From Podocnemis expansa (lineage: Eukaryota; Chordata; Testudines; Podocnemididae), in NCBI GenBank assembly GCA_007922195.1, contig ML682059.1:16368497-16432496 (forward strand): a stretch of DNA of 64,000 nucleotides, given 5' to 3'. Both the position numbers and the translations under genes were made by a program. The notes under the pieces are model-generated. The model did no database searches and was not told the DNA's origin. It was given only the letters and a program-made list of their open reading frames with translations. Positions 55,831 through 64,000 of this stretch are shown here, in pieces. The stretch's first letter is position 1; each line of letters opens with the position of its first letter.

Positions 55831-56761
55831 GAATTTTTTTAGATAGAAAATAACTCTACTAGAAGTTTTTTGGGGAAATAACATTTCTGTAGTGGAGCAA
55901 GAGACATTAAGAGCTTTAGCACTCAAGAAAGCAAAGGAAATTCATTTGGTATATGGTTTCAAGGTGGAAGTTAAGGCTTTTGTCATTGGGTGAGAGATAT
56001 ATCTTTGTTTTCCTTCCCTTTTAGGCATAGGAATATAGGTGACTTCTTAGAGAGGGGACTGCATTTCTTCTTACTCAACCAACCCGTGACAGCAAACAAC
56101 TGCCTAACTTTACTTCACCACTATATCCAGCAATCATGTCTCAGCCCATTAGATGCTAATATGATCAGCAGTGAGGTAGTTAATAATGAAAACATTTTAA
56201 TTGACATTATTAGGTTTCTGAGTTGTTCATGTACCAATGAGATGAATAAGAGCAATTCATAACAATCAGGATAAGAGAAGCCTTTTTTTTAGGCAAGCCT
56301 AATATCAGGAATACAGTTATTTGACAATTTAAATACCCTGAAACTGTGCAGCCATCTGTGCAGTTGCATAATCATATTATATTTGAGTCATACAGGTTGC
56401 ATTAAAAATAATGATTTTCCCTGCAGTCTGCATGATAGAGGTGTGGCTTCCAACTGAGGGCACTCTGTAACTGGCAGGGATTTTTATTAAAACTGCATGT
56501 TAAAGATACAGATCTTGAGTCTTCCTCCTTTAAACAAATGTACAGACTCATATTGATAAGATAAATAGGGTTAGACTTTCTAGTAGATCTTCTAACTGAC
56601 CCTGCCTTGTGCTTCAACTCCTGCTGTGTATTGCTGTTCAGAGAGAGATTCCATGGGGTTGTGCTCCAAAGAACACAATGAAGGAACATCTCCTTTTACA
56701 GAAACTCAGGCTATATTTACACTAGCCATATTTAGCTTTATTTACACTAGCTATATTTACA
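55831..56761. other. Non-coding, mostly single-copy
   Basis: No gene is supported. The last 50 bp repeats tatatttacactagc three times in varied form and may be a MITE terminus remnant into which the CR1 inserted. Confidence 0.35.
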
Positions 56762-56764
56762 CGT

Positions 56765-57271
56765 AGAGTTGTGGTGGTTGGGGACTCACTTCTGAGGGGG
56801 ACGGAGGCACCCATCTGTCGCCCTGACAAGATCTCTCGAGAGGTATGCTGCCTGCCAGGTGCCCGCATCCGAGACGTTACGGAGGGATTGTCGAGAATCA
56901 TCCGCCCCTCTGACTACTACCCCATGCTTCTCATCCATGTAGGAACCAATGATACTGTGAGAGGTGATCCTCGGCAGATCAAAGGTGACTTCAGGGCTCT
57001 GGGAGCGCGGGTGAAGGAGTTTGGAGCACAGGTGGTGTTCTCCTCGATCCTTCCAGTCAAGGGTAGAGGCCTGAGCAGAGACAGATGCATCCTGGAGATG
57101 AACGTTTGGCTGCGAAGATGGTGTCGTCAGGAGGGCTTTGGCTTCCTTGACCATGGGTTGCTGTTTCAGGAAGAAGGACTGCTAGGCAGAGATGGACTCC
57201 ATCTTTCGAGGAAGGGGAAGAGCGTATTTGGACGCAGACTGGCTGACCTAGTGAGGAGGGCTTTAAACTAG
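56765..57271 (+). CDS. CR1 ORF1, C-terminal SGNH/esterase-like domain (5'-truncated)
   Basis: Open frame of about 168 codons ending at 57271 with no natural start, because the element is cut at its 5' side. SGNH-hydrolase landmarks are all present. Counting from the GTG at 56771, GDSLLRG covers residues 4-10 (nucleophile Ser6), HVGTND 56-61 (Asn60), and DGLHLS 141-146 (Asp141, His144). CR1 ORF1 proteins bind RNA/DNA, and the esterase-like domain is a known feature of this clade. The zinc-finger and coiled-coil part is missing here but present in the copies at 32 and 49 kb. ORF2 follows after about 45 bp. Not expected to be translated as such. Confidence 0.85.
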   Translation, partial: RVVVVGDSLLRGTEAPICRPDKISREVCCLPGARIRDVTEGLSRIIRPSDYYPMLLIHVGTNDTVRGDPRQIKGDFRALGARVKEFGAQVVFSSILPVKGRGLSRDRCILEMNVWLRRWCRQEGFGFLDHGLLFQEEGLLGRDGLHLSRKGKSVFGRRLADLVRRALN

Positions 57272-57315
57272 GTCTGAAGGGGGAAGGAGACCAAAGCCCA
57301 CAGGTAAGTGACTAT

Positions 57316-60307
57316 GTGGGAGACCAGGGGGATGGGATGGAACTTGGGGGGTGCCGGGACTGTAACTCCAGGGATAGAAGAGAGGATAGTTGGAACATGC
57401 GGGGGGAATCAAATAACTTTCTTAGATGCTCTAATGAAGCCCTAATGCCTGAGGCAGGTGGGGGAGGTCAACACCAAAAGAAAATCCAGGGAGGTAGATA
57501 CAATAGAATTGAAAATCAAAATGGGAAAGTAGGGCAATCAGCTGGGTATCTTAGGTGCCTATACACAAATGCAAGGAGCCTGGGAAACAAGCAGGAGGAA
57601 TTGGTAGTACTAGCGCAGACAAAGAACTATGACATGATTGGGATAACAGAGACGTGGTGGAATAGTTTGCATGACTGGAGCTCTGCAATAGATGGGTATA
57701 GACTGTTCAGGAAGGACAGGCAGGGAAGGAAAGGGGGAGGAGTAGCACTATATGTAAAGGAGCTCTATGACTGCTCAGAGCTTCATTATGAAAGTGGAAA
57801 CAAGCCAGTTGAAAGTCTGTGGGTTAAGTTTAGAGGGGAGAGCAACAAGGGGGATGTTGTGGTAGGTGTCTGCTACAGACCACCAGATCAGAAGGAGGAG
57901 GTGGATGAGGCATTCTGTGTACAACTGACAGAAGTTTCTAGAGCACAGGCCCTGGTTCTCATGGGGGACTTCAATTACCCTGACATCTGCTGGAAGGCCA
58001 ATACAGCAGTGCACAGGCAATCCAGGAAGTTTCTGGAGAGTGTTGAGGACAACTTCCTGGTACAAATGCTGGAGCAACCAACGAGGGGCCTTGCGCCTCT
58101 CGATCTGCTGCTCACAAATAGAGAAGAATTTATCAGGGAAGTAGAAGTCAATGGCAGCCTGGGTAGCAGTGACCATGAAATGATTGAGTTCAAGTTGATG
58201 ATTAAAGGAAAGAAGGAAAGAAGCAAAACACAGACCCTGGACTTCAGAAAAGCAGATTTTGTCTCCCTCAGGGAACTGATGGGCAGGATCCCTTGGGAGG
58301 CTGATCTGAAGGGGAAAGGTGTCCAAGAGAGTTGGGTGCATTTTAAAGAAACCCTGCTAAGGGCACAGGAAGATACAATTCCGATAAGGAGAAAGCACAG
58401 CAAATGTGGAAGGCGCCCACTGTGGCTTAACAGAGAGCTCTGCACTGAGCTGAAGCATAAAAAGGATGCTTACAGGAAGTGGAAGCTAGGACAGATGACT
58501 AAGGAGGCATATAAAGACATTGCTCGGGACTGCAGGGATAAAATCAGAAAGGCCAAAGGACAAATGGAGTTGCGACTAGCAAGGGATGTGAAGGATAACA
58601 GGAAGGGGTTCTACAAGTATATCAATAACAAGAAGAGGATCAGGGATGGTGTAGGTCCCTTACTGAATGGGGCAGGCATCCTCGTGACAGAGGATGAGGA
58701 AAAAGCTGAAGTGCTCAATGCTTTTTTTACTTCAGTTTTCACAAGCAGGGTCAGCTCCCAGCCCACTACACTAGGTACGGTAGACTGGGGAGAAGAAGAG
58801 AGGCCCTTGGTGACAAAAGGTCAGGTTAGGGACTGCTTAAAGAAACTAGATGTGCACAAGTCCATGGGGCCGGATGAACTGCATCCGAGGGTGCTGAGGG
58901 AGCTGGCTGATGAGATAGCAGTACCGTTGGCCATTATCTTTGAAAACTCGTGGCGAACAGGGGAGGTGCCAGAGGACTGGAAAAAAGCAAATATAGTACC
59001 TATCTTCAAGAAAGGCAAAAAGGATGATCCTGGGAATTACAGACCTGTCAGCCTCACCTCAATCCCTGGAAAAATCATGGAGCAGCTTCTCAAAGAATCC
59101 ATCCTGAAACACTTGGAGGAAAATAGAGTAATCAGGAACAGTCAGCATGGATTCACCAAGGGTAAATCATGCCTGACCAACCTCATCGCCTTCTATGATG
59201 AGATGACTGGATTTGTGGATGCGGGAAGAGCCGTTGATGTGATATACCTTGACTTTAGCAAGGCTTTTGATACGGTTTCCCACAGCATTCTCACTGGCAA
59301 ATTAAGGAAGTATGGGTTAGATGCATGGACTGTAAGGTGGATAGAAAACTGGCTAGAACAACGGTTTCAGCATGTAGGAAGCAATGGCTCCATGTCAAGT
59401 TGGCAGGCAGTAACAAGTGGTGTGCCCCAGGGGTCGGTCCTGGGGCCAGTTCTGTTCAATGTTTTCATTAATGATCTGGACGATGGGATAGATTGCACAC
59501 TTAGTAAGTTTGCAGATGATACAAAACTGGGGGGAACGGTAGACACCCTAGAGGGCAGGGACAGGATTCAGGGAGACCTAGACAAATTGGAGCAGTGGGC
59601 CAAGAGGAATCTCATGAGGTTCAACAAGGATAAGTGTAAAATCCTGCACTTGGGACGAAAAAACCCCATGTACTGCTACAGGCTGGGGAGTGATCAGCTA
59701 AATAGCAGCACTGGAGAAAAGGTGTGTCATGGTGGATGGGAAGCTGGATATGAGTCAGCAGTGTGCTCTTGCTGCCAAAAAGGCCAATGGCATACTGGGC
59801 TGCATCAGAAGAAGTGTTACCAGCAGATCAAGGGATGTGATCATTCCCCTCTATTCTGCACTAGTGAGGCCACATCTGGAATACTGTGTCCAGTTTTGGG
59901 CTCCCCACTACAAAAAGGACATGGACAAATTAGAGAGAGTCCAGAGGAGGGCAACCAAAATGATCAAAGGGCTGGAGCACAAGCCCTATGAAGAAAGACT
60001 GAAGGAACTAGGCTTATTTAGCCTGCAGAAGAGAAGACTGAGGGGGGATTTGATAGCAACCTTCAACTACTTGAAGGGTTGCTCCAAGGAGGAGGGAGCT
60101 CGACTGTTCTTGGTAGTAACAGAGGGCAGAACGAGAAGCAATGGCTTCAAGTTACAGCTGGGGCGGTCCAGGCTGGATATTAGGAAAAACTTCCTTACTA
60201 GGCGAGTGGTGAAGCATTGGAATAAGCTGCCTAGGGAGGTGGTGGAATCTCCATCTCTGGAGGTGTTCAAGTCCCAGCTGGACAAAACCCTGACTGGGAT
60301 GATCTAA
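57316..60307 (+). pseudogene. CR1 ORF2: AP endonuclease and reverse transcriptase, one frameshift
   Basis: Frame 57316-59991 covers about 800 genuine residues (GTG at 57316; the first ATG in frame is residue 8). The endonuclease spans ~79-295: YTNARSLGNKQ, ITETWW (Glu112), GDFN 217-220, SDHE 285-288. The RT spans ~500-800: NYRPVSLTS, YLDFSKAFD (Asp646), [11 protein letters not shown] 701-711, FADDTKLGG (Asp734, Asp735). After residue ~802 the frame is lost. The true C-terminus continues in the next frame from 59729 to 60307 ([29 protein letters not shown]). Comparison with CR1 wording suggests a net loss of about five bases near 59720. All catalytic residues are present, so the element died recently. 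Confidence 0.93.
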
Positions 60308-60397
60308 TGGGAGTGGTCCTGCTTTTTTTGGCAGGGGGTTGGACTAGATGACCTCGTGGGGTCCCTTCCAACCCTATGATTCTATGATTCTATGATT

Positions 60398-60766
60398 CAA
60401 TTAGTCCAGACTAAGCAACCTTAGTCCAGACTGATTTAGTCCATGTCTACACTAAGCTTTGCCTAGTTCGAACAAGAAAATTCTTAGTTCAGACTAAGCA
60501 AAGCTTCGTCCAAACTAATAAGTTTGACTGGGTAACCCGGACTAAGCACTTACTTCAAACTAAAGTTCAGTGGAGACATGGACTATGGCTTAGTTTAAAC
60601 TAAAAAAGTCTGAACTAAGGCTTTAGTTTGAAGTAGCTGCGCATCCTAGTTTGAACTAAAAAGCCGCAGTTAGTCCGAACTATCCCATGGTTAGTTTGAA
60701 TTGACTGGGAACTGATTAGTTCGGACTAAGGAAGTACAAACTAAGCTTTGTAATGTAGGCATAGTC
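60398..60766. mobile_element. Harbinger-like MITE, AGTTCGGACTAA word type
   Basis: The clear left end is near 60439 (tccatgtctacactaagctt); the right end is agctttgtaatgtaggcata followed by gtcc. The interior repeats agttcagactaagc, agtttgaactaa and gttcggactaag in both orientations. 60400-60438 has the same words, so the element may start at the CR1 tail. Non-coding. Confidence 0.75.
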
Positions 60767-60977
60767 CTGTGCTGAGTTTTGCAACAGAAGCCCAGAACTC
60801 CTCCTTTCAGGGACCCTTTAAGCCTGTGGAGGTGAGGATAGGATTTGACCCTTAAATGAATAATGGAGATTTAAAAATTCACCTGTAACAAGGCATACCT
60901 AATGGTTATTTCATTAATGTTTGTAAAATGCTTGTAGATCTTATAAGAGAAATGTATTTATTTATTGCAAAATCAAG
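60767..60977. other. Short non-coding spacer
   Basis: No gene or repeat recognised between two MITEs. Confidence 0.4.
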
Positions 60978-62130
60978 GGCTATGTCCACACATTGGTTTT
61001 AAAGCCGAACAACCACCATTGTTTCGCTTTAAAAAAAATCATGTCCAGATGACATTTCCTTGCTTTGAAATGACAAGCCCCGTCATACTGAAACAAGGGA
61101 ACCTTAATTTGAAACACTAAAACTTGGTAGGCTTTTGAAAAAAAACCCTTGAATCAAAAGGGTTGTTTCAAAATAATGCCGTTCGGTCATGTTATTTTGA
61201 AACAGAAATGAAATTCAAAGGTTTGACCTTCCTCCCATGGTGCATGGCACCCTGGAAAGAAGGCCTCCCCAGCCCCCACTGCCCCATCAACAACCTGGCC
61301 AGGGAGACAAGAGGGGTTTGATGGGATTGCAGGGCAGTGGGGGCAGAGCTTGCGGGTTGCCCCAAAGTCCCCACTGCTTCCCAGGCAGCGGGACCTGAGA
61401 TCCCAGTGCACCTCACAAGCTCAGCCCCCACCACTTGGCCAGTAATGGGGGCTTTGGGGCACCCCGCAAGCTCTGCCTCCTCCACCTGGCCAGCAATGGG
61501 AGCTTTGGAACACCCTGTGAGCTCAGCCCCCACTGCTCGGCCAACAGCGGGGGCTTCAGGGTGCCCCACAAGCTCAACCTCCGCCTCCTGGGAAGTGGCA
61601 GGGCTTCCGAGCACCCTGGGAGCTCAGCCCTTGCCACTTGGCCAGTGGCAGGGGTAGCAGGGCACCCCGCAAGCTCTGCCCCTGTTGCCTGGCCAGCAAC
61701 AGATGTAGCGGGGTGCCCCATGAGCTCTGCCCCCACTGCCTGGGAAGCAGTGGGAAAGAGGGGCGCCCTGATTTCTGCCCTGCTGCCTGGCCAGCAGAGG
61801 GAATGCAGGGCGTTGCCATCTGCCACCGCTGCCTGGCCAGTGGCACGGTAGTGGGCACCCTGATCCTTTCCCCGCCACAGGGAAAGCTGCGGGGAAGAAG
61901 GATGGCCCCATCTGTGCCCCTGGGGGCTTTTTTTCTGTGGCCTCTGGCTCTGGACTGCCAGTGGCAGAGGATTGGGTTGCAACATTGCCCTCCCAGGGGG
62001 CCATGTTGCCACACCTCCCAGGATGCCCCTCTCCTGAATTGAAATAGCAAGTCCTGTGTCTGGACTTTCTATTTCAATTTGGTGTTTTTGCTTAAATTGA
62101 TTCAAGCTGAATCAATTTAATGATTTCTGT
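60978..62130. mobile_element. Large MITE-like element with GC-rich core, right terminus lost
   Basis: Left end ggctatgtccacacattgg with tttgaaacaa-like words (60978-61210). A GC-rich minisatellite core follows (61210-62040), then words of the type ttcaatttggtg and gattcaagctgaatcaattt to about 62130. No inverted right terminus can be found. The design matches the 53.9-kb MITE. ORFs up to 230 codons in the core are compositional. Confidence 0.6.
61340..61850. repeat. Minisatellite (~66-bp units) around CTGGCCAG
   Basis: About seven imperfect units share cccactgcctggccag, then gggg-rich sequence, then gcaccccgcaagctctgcc. A unit length divisible by three keeps several frames open on both strands and gives artificial repetitive Ala/Gly/Pro peptides. 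Confidence 0.85.
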
Positions 62131-62816
62131 TTCTAAAGTGCTATACTCTGATTTTCCAGGCAAGTAAGCATTAACGCTTCTGTGAAAGTTCTGTAAAGTA
62201 TGGAACAGTTTGAGTTACTTGAGCTTACATCTCTGTACCACTTGCTTGGAACAGTGATGAAGGATGTCAAAGGGCATTCCTACATCTCAAACAAGCATTA
62301 ATAGCACCTCCAATATTCTTGCACACAGATTTTAACTTTTCTTTTGAAAGCTATATGGAAGCCATCCAACTTGATCTAGGAAAAATTCTTGTTCAAACTC
62401 TTGAGGGTGAAAGAAAGAACCTTACATATCTCGATAGTGTCCTAATTTATTCAAAATAAAATTATCTTGTCTTTAAAAGCAATGGCAATTCTGGAGATAT
62501 TTAAGGCTCTGCAGCCACATGGCCCTTCTTTCTCTAAACTGCAGTTATTCACAATGCAGGCTGACACTAACAGCTTTGACTCCACCCTCATTTATTAAAC
62601 AAGAACTTTTTCAAAATCATGGATTCACTAGACTTCTGATGAAATTAACTCACAATGTCATGGGTTAACTTTTAGATGGCATACTTGAAGGTGATCACAA
62701 ATTAATTGAGGTCCACAGTGGGCATTTAATACTTTATACTTAGCTGTTCCATAATTGGATATTTAGGCAGTACATCTCAAACACTTCAGTTTTAAGATAT
62801 TATAAAGAGCAGAACT
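62131..62816. other. Non-coding, nothing recognised
   Basis: AT-rich, no gene or repeat structure identified. Confidence 0.4.
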
Positions 62817-62950
62817 TTCCAGAGAGGTAGCAGTGTTAATCTGGATACAGCAAAAACAACAGGAGTCCTATGGCACTTTATAGACTAACAGATTTCTTCT
62901 GGCATAAGCTTTCTTCAGCTCCAACCCACTTCGTCAGATGCATTAAAACC
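62817..62950 (-). mobile_element. PLE-terminus arm (minus)
   Basis: Minus strand reads gcatctgacgaagtggg, gaagaaagcttatgcc, aaatctgttagtctat, aagtgccataggactcc, then gatta-acac...ctacctctc. It is the most complete outer arm in the window. CTGACGA still satisfies the hammerhead consensus CUGANGA, and GAAA is present. A PLE coding piece in the opposite orientation starts about 700 bp away. Confidence 0.75.
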
Positions 62951-63647
62951 ATAAAAAGCAGAAGTGCACACCACACACAATCAAATATTGAGACCAGCAA
63001 ATTCACCTCTTCTTTGTCCATTTGAGTTTATTAAAGATTTGCTTTTGTCACAATTATCATATTGTCAAAGAGGGACAGTAATTGGACAGCCGTGTGGACT
63101 AAATTTTCTTCTTCTCTTTCAGGGAATGGTTAAACAGTGAGAAGTCTGTCACTCTGTAGTGGGCTTAAAGACTTTCACCTCAAGGGTTTTCAGTCTGCCA
63201 CCTTCCACAAGCAATAAATTCAATCAGCCCACCCAATACAAAATCTCCCAGTCTTTGAAATGTAATTATCACAATAATTTGCCAGAAACTACCACAAAAA
63301 AGTAAAGGAAAGGGGGGGAAGACCCCTCAGATATGGTAAGTGAGATAAAGCTGTAATTGACAAGATCTTCCCTCTGCTAAAGCACAGTGTCAAGTACAGG
63401 AGAATTCCTGCTAAGGGTACTATTTGCATATATTAATTATACGTAGTTCACCTAGGAGTCTCTGGGAAGAACTCTATGCTTCCTCAGGATTTTAATGTAA
63501 AGTATGAGAAGCAAGAAGACTCATTTCACCTCCTTTCTCTTCTTTCCACCAACTTATAGCCCTGTGTCCCTTTATTCTCCCCTCCCTGCTTCACATCTTT
63601 TCCTTCACGTGAAAGTCCCTCTCAAGCAAGTGATCTCTCTGAGGAGA
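62951..63647. other. Non-coding between PLE arm and PLE coding piece
   Basis: No reading frame with PLE content is visible. 63520-63610 is pyrimidine-rich (ctcctttctcttctttcc). It may be the eroded middle of an inverted PLE like that at 12.6-14.1 kb. Confidence 0.35.
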
Positions 63648-63967
63648 GTGATTAACTCAGTATGCCATCATGTGCTGGAAATGCCCCCACACCTTATACA
63701 TTGGACAAACAGGACAGTCCCTACGCAGAAGAATAAATGCACGCAAAACTGACATCAGAAATTACAACACGCACAAAAAAAGTTGCTGAGCACTTCCGTC
63801 TTCATAATCACTCCATTGATGATTTGTTAACAATGGTCCTCAAAAAAATTAAAGGGACATCAAGACTTGAAAGGGAAACAGCTGAAATTCAAATAATATG
63901 CAGATTAAATTGTGTGAAAGCAGGGCTGAATCACGGCTATGGATTCTTTTCATATTACAACAGGTAA
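63648..63967 (+). pseudogene. Penelope-like element GIY-YIG endonuclease, C-terminus
   Basis: First frame (from 63661): YAIMCWKCPHTLYIGQTGQS then LRRRINARKTDIRNYNTHKK, with the YIG core and following Arg. The run of seven As at 63775-63781 shifts the frame by one. The protein continues VAEHFRLHNHSIDD, TSRLERETAEIQIICRLN and HGYGFFSYYNR to a TAA at 63965-63967. This is the PLE endonuclease and natural C-terminal end. The RT is absent upstream. One homopolymer error is the only clear break in this portion, so it looks less decayed than the 13-kb copy. Confidence 0.88.
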
Positions 63968-64000
63968 TTTGACTTCACTCTCCCTCTGTGTGCTGTTTCC

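Larger units (their letters stand above)
56762..60397 (+). mobile_element. CR1 LINE, nearly complete 3' two-thirds (3.6 kb), young
   Basis: Contains the ORF1 esterase domain, an almost complete ORF2 and the canonical short 3' tail (tagatgacctcgtggggtcc, ccaaccctatgattctatga, with three ATTCTATG units). It is 5'-truncated inside ORF1. Only one frameshift is evident in ORF2, and its words match several 5'-truncated copies in the window (17.6, 49.6 kb), so it represents a recently active subfamily. CR1 normally makes no clear target duplication, and none is seen. Confidence 0.95.

Noticed and set aside
57775..58445. Minus-strand ORFs of 156-188 codons
   Set aside because: They are antisense shadows of the CR1 ORF2 endonuclease region on the plus strand.
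61413..62105. 230-codon minus-strand open frame with repeated peptide units
   Set aside because: The repeats come from a ~66-bp minisatellite (length divisible by three) in a MITE core, not from a repeat protein.
1..64000. Host protein-coding exons, tRNA genes, rRNA genes
   Set aside because: No open frame outside transposable elements has recognisable domain content with plausible splice sites, and no tRNA-type A/B box pair with cloverleaf was recognised by eye. A computational scan was not possible.

Overview
This is repeat-rich, non-coding vertebrate DNA. The repeat mix points to a reptile, most likely a cryptodiran turtle, possibly a softshell (inference). Many CR1 LINEs end in ATTCTATG-type repeats. 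Many short inverted-terminal elements end in GGGTATGTCTACAC-like sequence. There are also Penelope-like retroelement (PLE) remnants with a GIY-YIG domain, L1/Tx1-type LINEs, small hAT elements with 8-bp target duplications, and an old L2-type LINE. No host exon, rRNA or tRNA gene, or CRISPR array was recognised. The window is probably intergenic or deep intronic. Every protein signature found belongs to a transposable element.

Layout. 1-5.9 kb: an old CR1 (minus) split by a hAT element, a GC-rich minisatellite, and two Harbinger-type MITEs. 5.9-12.2 kb: mostly single-copy AT-rich DNA with a CR1 tail, a MITE and a hAT. 12.2-14.1 kb: a hAT remnant, then a PLE whose two coding pieces face outward between inverted terminal arms. 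14.2-25.1 kb: a GAAA microsatellite, then two L1/Tx1-like LINEs in tandem on the minus strand, one interrupted by a CR1 and by a roughly 40-bp CR1 tip. 25.1-37.2 kb: a TTTTTTGAAAA-type MITE, a hAT with perfect target duplications, four CR1 pieces, and a composite GC-rich/palindromic element. 37.2-41.9 kb: a decayed two-gene Harbinger-like transposon (SANT/Myb-like gene on plus, transposase C-terminus on minus). It holds a 400-N gap, half a MITE and a 1.5-kb CR1. 42-56.7 kb: MITEs, CR1s, several PLE terminal-arm elements (three palindromic) and an L2 remnant, with one three-level nest. 56.8-60.4 kb: the youngest-looking CR1, with the ORF1 esterase domain and an ORF2 broken only once. 60.4-64 kb: two more MITEs, a PLE arm, and a PLE GIY-YIG endonuclease C-terminus at the window edge.

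How the parts relate. Insertions order each other: MITEs sit inside CR1 and PLE-derived elements, the PLE-derived element sits inside L2, and CR1 sits inside Tx1 and Harbinger. Two patterns deserve most attention. First, palindromic mini-elements look derived from PLE termini and carry a hammerhead-ribozyme-like core at their centre. Second, one family of Harbinger-like termini encloses at least five different arrays of short self-complementary words. One of these arrays also lies beside a SANT/Myb-like gene.
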